Positions 59,101 through 64,000 of a DNA stretch of 64,000 nucleotides are shown here, piece after piece (position 1 is the stretch's first letter; every line of letters starts with the position of its first letter). Source of the DNA: Amycolatopsis sp. WQ 127309 (GTDB taxonomy: Bacteria > Actinomycetota > Actinomycetes > Mycobacteriales > Pseudonocardiaceae); NCBI RefSeq assembly GCF_023023025.1, contig NZ_CP095481.1, positions 7,825,001 through 7,889,000 on the forward strand. The letters run 5' to 3'. Below the pieces are notes generated by a model that was given only the letters and a program-made list of their open reading frames with translations, did not search any database and was not told where the DNA came from. A program made the translations under genes and the position numbers.

Positions 59101-60756
59101 GCCAACATGAGCCACGAGCTGCGCACCCCGCTCAACAGCCTGCTCATCCTCGCCCAGCTGCTCGCGCAGAACCCGACCCGCAACCTGACCGCGAAGCAGG
59201 TCGAGTACGCGGGCATCATCCACTCCGCCGGGTCGGACCTGCTGCAGCTGATCAACGACATCCTCGACCTGTCCAAGGTGGAGGCCGGGAAGATGGACGT
59301 CAGCCCGGAACAAGTGTCACTGCGCGGGCTGCTGGACTACGTCGAGGCGACGTTCCGGCCGATGACGTCGCAGCGCAACCTCGACTTCCGGATCACCGTC
59401 GCGCCCGGCTCGCCCGCCGAGCTGCTCACCGACGACTCCCGGCTGCGGCAGGTGCTGCGCAACCTGCTGTCCAACGCCGTCAAGTTCACCGAGGTCGGCG
59501 TGATCGAGCTGCACATCGAGCGGGTGGAGCCCGACCGGCTGCCCCGGCCGCTGCGCGCGCACGGGCCCGCCGTCGCCTTCCGCGTCGCCGACTCCGGCAT
59601 CGGCATCGCCGAGCACCAGCTGGAGTCGATCTTCGGCGCGTTCCAGCAGGCCGACGGCACCACCAGCCGCAAGTACGGCGGCACCGGGCTCGGCTTGTCG
59701 ATCAGCCGCGAGATCGCGCAGCTGCTCGGCGGGTTCATCACCGCGGAGAGCACGCCCGGCGAGGGCAGCACGTTCACCTTCTCGCTGCCGGTCGCGCGGC
59801 CGGACTTCGAGACGCGCCCGCCGGGCGAGGAGACCCGGGCCGCGGTGACGGCCGGGGACACCGGCGCCGGGCTCGTGGTGCCGGCGGCCCGCACCCACCG
59901 GCGGCTGCTGGTGGTCGAGGAGCGCCAGCACGGCCTGCTGACGCTCGTGGCCGAGAGCGCCGCCGCGGACCTGGCCGACAGTCGCGACATCGGCATCTCG
60001 CCCGCCGAGGTCGAGGTCGTCACCGCGGTCGGCACCCAGGAGGCCGCGGCCGCGCTGGCCACCGACGCCTACCACTGCGTGGTGCTGGACCTGGACCTGC
60101 CCGAGCGGGCCGCGTTCGGCTTCCTCGACGCGATGCAGGGCGACGCCGCGCTGCGGCTCGTCCCGGTGCTCGCGCACAACAGCCGCCGCCTCGACACCGA
60201 GCTGGAGCAGCTGCTGCAGACCCGGGCGGACGTCCACGCCCTGGAGGTCCTGTCCGGCCTCGACGAGCTGCGGGAGCGGATCGCGCTGCACCTGTCGGCG
60301 GAGAAGCCCGGCGCGGTGCTGCCGCTGGTCCGCGCGGACGAGCCGGCCGCGCCGGTGACGGCGCGCGAGGTGGACACCACGCTGGCCGGGCGCACGGTGC
60401 TGATCGTCGACGACGACCCGCGCAACGTCTACGCGCTCACCGGGATCCTGGAGCTGCACGGGATGCAGGTGCTGCACGCCGAAGACGGCCGCAAGGGCGT
60501 CGAGACGGTCGCGGCGCACCCCGGCATCGACCTGATCCTGATGGACGTGATGATGCCGGAGATGGACGGCTACACCGCGACCGCGAAGATCCGCGCGATG
60601 CCGGAGCACGCCACGATCCCGATCGTGGCGGTGACGGCGAAGGCGATGCCGGGAGACCGCGAGAAGAGCCTCGCGTCGGGCGCCACCGACTACGTGACCA
60701 AGCCCGTCGACGCGGACGACCTGGTCGCCCGCATCAAACGGCACCTGACGGCCTGA
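56194..60756 (+). CDS. Poly-HAMP hybrid histidine kinase (HAMP x8 - GAF - HisKA - HATPase - REC x2)
   Basis: A 1520-residue soluble kinase with no transmembrane segment. Residues about 32-719 hold eight HAMP domains, seven in a 92-residue unit ([19 protein letters not shown] ... [10 protein letters not shown] ... LGGQA). Then a GAF domain (729-889), a coiled coil ([20 protein letters not shown]), HisKA with [12 protein letters not shown] (His near 972), HATPase ([20 protein letters not shown]), a first receiver with [11 protein letters not shown] and a second with [13 protein letters not shown] (Asp near 1450). The layout parallels fungal group III (Nik1) osmosensor kinases. ATG 56194 is chosen; ATG 56206 is possible. 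A phosphatase gene follows after 13 bases. Confidence 0.92.
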   Translation: MAGAMVEGVRPGAKGAVAGVGEAGEQELRRLLAGLTAVRDGDFGIRLPGETDGLLGEIATVFNGMADQLSLFTSEVTRVAREVGSEGQLGGQAKVPGVSGTWKDLTDSVNAMAGNLTTQVRDIAQVATAVAKGDLSQKIDVDARGEILELKDTVNTMVDQLSSFADEVTRVAREVGSEGRLGGQAQVPGVGGVWRDLTDSVNFMAGNLTDQVRNVAQVTTAVAKGDLSQKITVDARGEILELKSTINTMVDQLSSFADEVTRVAREVGTEGRLGGQADVKGVSGTWRDLTDSVNFMAGNLTDQVRNIAQVATAVAKGDLSQKIRVDARGEVLELKDTINTMVDQLSAFADEVTRVAREVGTEGRLGGQADVKGVSGTWKDLTESVNVMGDNLTAQVRSIAQVTTAVARGDLSQKIRVDARGEILELKDTINTMVDQLSAFADEVTRVAREVGTEGNLGGQATVRGVSGTWKNLTDNVNVMASNLTGQVRSIAQVATAVARGDLSRKITVEAKGEVAALADVINTMVDTLSAFADEVTRVAREVGTEGMLGGQARVPNVAGTWKDLTDNVNSMANNLTGQVRNIAQVTTAVAQGDLTRKIDVDARGEILELKTTINTMVDQLSAFAAEVTRVAREVGSEGRLGGQAEVEGVSGTWKRLTENVNELAGNLTRQVRAIAEVTSAVAEGDLTRSITVDASGEVAELKDNINSMVESLRETTRANQEQDWLKSNLATITGLMQGRRDLAVVAAAVMDELVPLVNAQYGAFYLADDTAEIPELRLVGAYGHPDDGAGPVVRFRVGQSLVGQAARSRRPIAVDDVPPGYATISSGLGRTAPASLIVLPIVVEDQVLGVLELASMHGFTVAHRAFLELLMEQIGVNVNSIVANARTDELLGESQRLTAELQARSEELQARQEELQSSNAELEEKAALLVTQNRDIETKNLEIEQARQELEARAQQLTLASKYKSEFLANMSHELRTPLNSLLILAQLLAQNPTRNLTAKQVEYAGIIHSAGSDLLQLINDILDLSKVEAGKMDVSPEQVSLRGLLDYVEATFRPMTSQRNLDFRITVAPGSPAELLTDDSRLRQVLRNLLSNAVKFTEVGVIELHIERVEPDRLPRPLRAHGPAVAFRVADSGIGIAEHQLESIFGAFQQADGTTSRKYGGTGLGLSISREIAQLLGGFITAESTPGEGSTFTFSLPVARPDFETRPPGEETRAAVTAGDTGAGLVVPAARTHRRLLVVEERQHGLLTLVAESAAADLADSRDIGISPAEVEVVTAVGTQEAAAALATDAYHCVVLDLDLPERAAFGFLDAMQGDAALRLVPVLAHNSRRLDTELEQLLQTRADVHALEVLSGLDELRERIALHLSAEKPGAVLPLVRADEPAAPVTAREVDTTLAGRTVLIVDDDPRNVYALTGILELHGMQVLHAEDGRKGVETVAAHPGIDLILMDVMMPEMDGYTATAKIRAMPEHATIPIVAVTAKAMPGDREKSLASGATDYVTKPVDADDLVARIKRHLTA
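56592..58300 (+). repeat. In-frame 276-base tandem repeats encoding HAMP units
   Basis: Words such as GACCTGTCGCAGAAGATC recur at 56592, 56868, 57144 and 57420 and, diverged, at 276-base steps beyond. Units 2-5 are most alike at DNA level; units 1, 6, 7 and 8 are more diverged, suggesting expansion from the middle or ongoing gene conversion. Confidence 0.85.
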
Positions 60757-60769
60757 TCGGGGAGCCCGC

Positions 60770-63136
60770 TTGCCTTCCGAAGAACCGGGCGTGCCCGTGC
60801 TGGCGCCGCCCGCCGAGGTGTCGGCGAACCTCGCCCGGCTCGCCGACACCGTCGCCCGCCTGCGCGCCGAGGTCGACCACGCGCACGCCGTCGCCGACGG
60901 CCGGGCGCTGATCGAGCTGGCCAAGGGCGTCCTGATGGAACGCCTGCACTGCTCGCCCGCCGACGCCGCGAAGCAGCTGGAGTCGCTCGCGCGGCGGTCC
61001 GGGCTGACGCCGCTGGAGTTCGCGGCGGACGTCGTCGGCGAGGCCGCCGAGGACCGCATCACCGACGTGGCGCAGGACTTCCTCGCCCGCACGGAAGCGG
61101 ACTCCGTCGCGGTGCGCTTGCGCACGGCGGAAAGCGGCGCACTGGCGGCGGGGGACACCCAGCGCGTCGCGGAGTCGATCCTGGAGCACGCGCTGCGGCC
61201 GCTCGGGGCGACCGCCGTCGCGGTCTGGCTCGCCGGGCCCGACGGTTCGCTGACGCTGGCCGGCTCGGCCGGGTTCTCGGCCGAGGAAGCCGCGCGCTGG
61301 CGCTACGTCCCGCCCGGCGTCGCGACGCCGGCGCGCAGCGCGCTGATCGAGCGGGACACCGAATGGTTCACCACGCTCGCCTCGTCCGGGCTGCCGTCGA
61401 TCGGGCAGCACACCCTCGCCGGCGGCGGCCGGGTCGCGGTGCCCACCGGCACCGGCGGGCGGATCATCGGCGTCGTCGAGATGTGCTGGCCGGAACCGCT
61501 GCCCGCCGAGCCCGGGCGCGAACGCCGTCAGCTGGAGGCCCTGGCCGAGCTGTGCGCGCACACCCTCGACACCTGGGACGGCGTCGTCGCGCCGCTGGCC
61601 GCCGGCGGCGCCGGGGACCTGCTGGGCGAGCTGGTGGACTTCGTCGACGGCCTGCACGACCCGGCCGTGCTGCTCTCGCCGTGCCTCGACGGCGGCGACC
61701 GGCTCAGCGACTTCCGCATCCACCACGCGAACGTCCGGTTCGCGGACCCGGGCGGCCGGCCGCGCAGCCTGCTCGTCGGGTCGAGGCTGCTGGAGGCGTA
61801 CCCGCTCGCGGCCGAGGAAAGCGGGCTGCTGGACAAGATCCGGCGCGTCTACGCCACCGGCGAGCCGTTCCGCGCCGACAACATGGCCGTCACGACGCTG
61901 GTCGACCAGGTGCCGCTGACCGTGCTCACCGACGTCAGCATCACCCGCTTCGCCGGCAACGTGCTGCTCATCCTGCGCATCCAGGACGACGCCGCGAAGC
62001 TCGCGGTGCTGCTGCAGCACGCCCAGCGCCTCGGCCGCATCGGCGGCTTCGAGGAGAACGTCGTCACCGGCGCGATCACCTGGAACACCGAGCTGTTCGC
62101 GCTCTACGGCCTGCCGCCCACCGCTTCGCCGCTGTCGCTGCACCAGCTGACCGGGTACGCGCACCCCGACGACGCCCAGGCGATCGGCCGGTTCCTGCGC
62201 ACGGTCCTGCACCACAAGCGCCCGGGGTCCACGGCGTTCCGGCTGCAGCGCTCCGACGGCGTCGCCCGGCACATCCGGGTGGTCGCCGAGCCGGTCGTCG
62301 ACGGCCGCGGCGAGCTGGTCGCCGTGCGCGGGGCCTACCAGGACGTCTCGTCGCAGCACTGGACCGAGGTCGCGCTGGCCGCGACCCGGGACAGGCTGGC
62401 CGAGACCGAGCAGGAGGCGATCGAGCGCAACCGGCTCACGCTGCAGCTGCAGCACGCGATCATGCCGCCCGCGAAGGGCCCGCTCGACATGCTGGGCCTG
62501 CGCGCCGCCGTCCGCTACCGCCCCGCGGAGAAGGAGCACCTGGTCGGCGGCGACTGGTACGACGCCGTCGCGTTGCCGACCGGCGAGATCCTGCTGTGCG
62601 TGGGCGACGTCGCCGGGCACGGCATCGACGCCGCCACCGGCATGGTCAGCCTGCGCAACGCCCTGCGCGGGCTCGCGGCCACCGGCGCCGGGCCGGCGCA
62701 GCTGCTGACCTGGCTCAACCTGGTGGCCTACCACCTCACCGACCACGTCACGGCCACCGCGGTCGCGGCCGTGTTCGACCCGGCGACCCGGAAGCTGCGC
62801 TGGGCGCGGGCCGGGCACCTGCCGCCGATCGTGCGGCACCGCGACGGCACGGCGACGACGTTGCCGCTGATCCGCGGCTCGCTGCTCGGCGCGCTCCGGG
62901 ACGTCGTCTACCAGGAGGAAACGGTCCAGCTGGCCGACGGCGACATTCTGCTGATCTACACCGACGGCCTGATCGAGCGCCGCGACGCGCCCGTGCAGGA
63001 GTCGGTGGCGCGGCTGGTCACGCTGGTCGAAGGCCACGAAGGCGGGCTGGAGCACCAGCTCGACACGCTGCTCACCTACAGCACGGCCGACACCGACGAC
63101 GACACCTGCGTGGTCGGCATCGAGGTCACCGGCTGA
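60770..63136 (+). CDS. ANTAR-GAF-PAS-PP2C (SpoIIE/RsbU-like) signalling phosphatase
   Basis: A 788-residue multidomain protein. Residues about 33-94 are ANTAR-like ([20 protein letters not shown]), an RNA-binding antiterminator fold; a GAF domain (about 127-270) and a PAS domain (about 420-523, [18 protein letters not shown]) follow; the C-terminal PP2C phosphatase has [38 protein letters not shown] and [13 protein letters not shown]. It dephosphorylates anti-anti-sigma-type proteins. The start is TTG 60770 after GGGGAG. Thirteen bases from the kinase stop, it is presumably its co-expressed partner. Its end overlaps the BtuF-like gene by 11 bases. Confidence 0.9.
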   Translation: MPSEEPGVPVLAPPAEVSANLARLADTVARLRAEVDHAHAVADGRALIELAKGVLMERLHCSPADAAKQLESLARRSGLTPLEFAADVVGEAAEDRITDVAQDFLARTEADSVAVRLRTAESGALAAGDTQRVAESILEHALRPLGATAVAVWLAGPDGSLTLAGSAGFSAEEAARWRYVPPGVATPARSALIERDTEWFTTLASSGLPSIGQHTLAGGGRVAVPTGTGGRIIGVVEMCWPEPLPAEPGRERRQLEALAELCAHTLDTWDGVVAPLAAGGAGDLLGELVDFVDGLHDPAVLLSPCLDGGDRLSDFRIHHANVRFADPGGRPRSLLVGSRLLEAYPLAAEESGLLDKIRRVYATGEPFRADNMAVTTLVDQVPLTVLTDVSITRFAGNVLLILRIQDDAAKLAVLLQHAQRLGRIGGFEENVVTGAITWNTELFALYGLPPTASPLSLHQLTGYAHPDDAQAIGRFLRTVLHHKRPGSTAFRLQRSDGVARHIRVVAEPVVDGRGELVAVRGAYQDVSSQHWTEVALAATRDRLAETEQEAIERNRLTLQLQHAIMPPAKGPLDMLGLRAAVRYRPAEKEHLVGGDWYDAVALPTGEILLCVGDVAGHGIDAATGMVSLRNALRGLAATGAGPAQLLTWLNLVAYHLTDHVTATAVAAVFDPATRKLRWARAGHLPPIVRHRDGTATTLPLIRGSLLGALRDVVYQEETVQLADGDILLIYTDGLIERRDAPVQESVARLVTLVEGHEGGLEHQLDTLLTYSTADTDDDTCVVGIEVTG

Positions 63137-63983
63137 AGACTTCGGCGAGGATCCCGGCGCCGTCGACCACCCGCGGCCCGGGACGGTTGAAGTACGCGGG
63201 CCCGTCGAGGACGTGGACCCGGCCGTTCCGGACGGCGGGCAGCTCGGCCCACCCCGGCCGCTTCGCCAGCGCGGGAAGTTCCGCGCGGGTGCGCTCCGGG
63301 GTGAAGCCGCAGGGGAGCAGGAGCAGCACGTCAGGCCGGGCGTCGACGACGGCGTCCCACGCGATCGGCCGCGTGTGCTCTCCGGCCTTCGCCAGCAGCG
63401 GCTCGCCGCCGGCGAGGCCGATCTGCTCCGGTACCCAGTGCCCGGCCGGCCAGATCGGGTCGAGCCACTCCAAGGCGGCCACGCGGGGCGTTCCGGGGGC
63501 CTTCCGGACGGCGTCGAGGCGTTTCCGCAACCCGGCGACCTCGGCTTCGGCCCGCTCCGGGACGCCGAGGACGTCCCCGACGCGGCGGAGGCAGTCGAGG
63601 ACGCCGTCGATCGTCGCCGGTTCGAGGCTGACGACGAGCGGCCCGGTGTCCAATGTCCGCACCGCTTCGGAGACGCGCTGGTAGGAGACCGCGCAGACGT
63701 CGCAGAGGTCCTGCGTGAGGACGACGTCGGGTCGTGCCGCGGCGAGCTGTGCGCTGTCGAGGGTGTAGAGCGCCGAGCCGCTGTGCCGTGCGCCGCCGAC
63801 GGCCTCGGAGATCTCGCGGCTGGACAGCGCGTCCGGATCGAACTCCGCCCGCGTCACGACCGGGATGCGCTCGACCTCGCCCGGCGGCCAGTCGCACTCG
63901 TGGGTGCGGCCGACGAGGTCGGGCAGCAGGCCGAGCGTCGCGACGATGTCGGTCGCGGCGGGCAGCAGCGAGACGATCCGCAT
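63126..63983 (-). CDS. BtuF-like cobalamin/chelate-binding protein (no signal peptide)
   Basis: A 285-residue periplasmic-binding-protein fold. It opens [20 protein letters not shown] and contains [20 protein letters not shown] and [14 protein letters not shown], the pattern of the actinobacterial BtuF-related group. There is no secretion signal or lipobox, so it may act in the cytoplasm; the cofactor role is inferred from family. ATG 63983 overlaps the stop of an upstream frame (TGATG) whose last codons (LAVNP) are the only part of that gene inside the window. Confidence 0.82.
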   Translation of the reverse strand: MRIVSLLPAATDIVATLGLLPDLVGRTHECDWPPGEVERIPVVTRAEFDPDALSSREISEAVGGARHSGSALYTLDSAQLAAARPDVVLTQDLCDVCAVSYQRVSEAVRTLDTGPLVVSLEPATIDGVLDCLRRVGDVLGVPERAEAEVAGLRKRLDAVRKAPGTPRVAALEWLDPIWPAGHWVPEQIGLAGGEPLLAKAGEHTRPIAWDAVVDARPDVLLLLPCGFTPERTRAELPALAKRPGWAELPAVRNGRVHVLDGPAYFNRPGPRVVDGAGILAEVFSR

Positions 63984-64000
63984 CAGGGGTTCACGGCCAG

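Noticed and set aside
1..64000. tRNA, rRNA, insertion sequences, prophage or integrative-element borders
   Set aside because: No tRNA-like cloverleaf, transposase, integrase or flanking direct repeats were noticed by reading; a tRNA-finding program would be decisive and could not be run.

Overview
The window is high-GC, gene-dense DNA from an actinobacterium, most probably Amycolatopsis or a close Pseudonocardiaceae relative. Pointers are the codon usage (nearly all third positions G or C), frequent GTG and TTG starts, ATGA/GTGA stop-start overlaps, a DUF6292 gene, a tuberculostearate (tmsA/tmsB-type) pair, an ANTAR-PP2C phosphatase and long perfect intergenic palindromes. This assignment is inference from gene content. 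No rRNA, tRNA, CRISPR array, transposase or integrase was seen.

Layout. 1-6.7 kb: a truncated membrane protein, a Fur-family regulator with catalase, a free-standing LigD-type phosphoesterase domain, TetR with an MFS exporter, a DUF998 membrane protein and NAD kinase. 6.7-13.4 kb: a P450 / hydrolase / broken SDR / EthA-MymA-type monooxygenase operon facing a TetR gene across a cluster of operator-like repeats, then an amidohydrolase facing another TetR gene. 13.4-15 kb: cupin and zinc alcohol dehydrogenase.

15-22.3 kb is the most unusual part: a SEFIR-NPCBM-like protein divergent from a tightly coupled four-gene operon encoding a TIR protein, a KGGVGR-variant ATPase with a C-terminal TIR-like domain, a winged-helix adaptor and a 1061-residue AAA plus HerA-type double ATPase. 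It looks like an NTP-dependent conflict or immune system. 22.3-26.7 kb: a RibD/DHFR-like reductase, an Asp23 protein, and a KAS III / GNAT-E1 two-gene operon that may make or modify an acylated small molecule.

27.4-38.4 kb is a glycan (probably glucuronoxylan) utilisation locus: GH3, LacI, ABC importer (binding protein and two permeases), exported GH115 alpha-glucuronidase, a second LacI, and an apparent decayed GH10 xylanase behind an intact promoter. 38.4-43.5 kb: polysaccharide deacetylase, acyl desaturase, cold-shock protein, then a methyltransferase/FAD-reductase pair of the 10-methylstearate type; the desaturase could supply their oleoyl substrate. 43.7-46.5 kb: DUF6292, an RsbW-like ATPase and an S9 peptidase.

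46.5-52.2 kb is a homoprotocatechuate-type meta-cleavage operon, FAH-RraA fusion > GntR > DapA-like > hpaE > hpaD, with an aldehyde dehydrogenase stub at its head. 52.3-55.7 kb: ankyrin protein divergent from an XRE-STAND-TPR regulator, and a small secreted protein. 56.2-63.1 kb: a very large poly-HAMP hybrid histidine kinase followed by an ANTAR-GAF-PAS-PP2C phosphatase. The window ends in a BtuF-like periplasmic-binding-fold protein.
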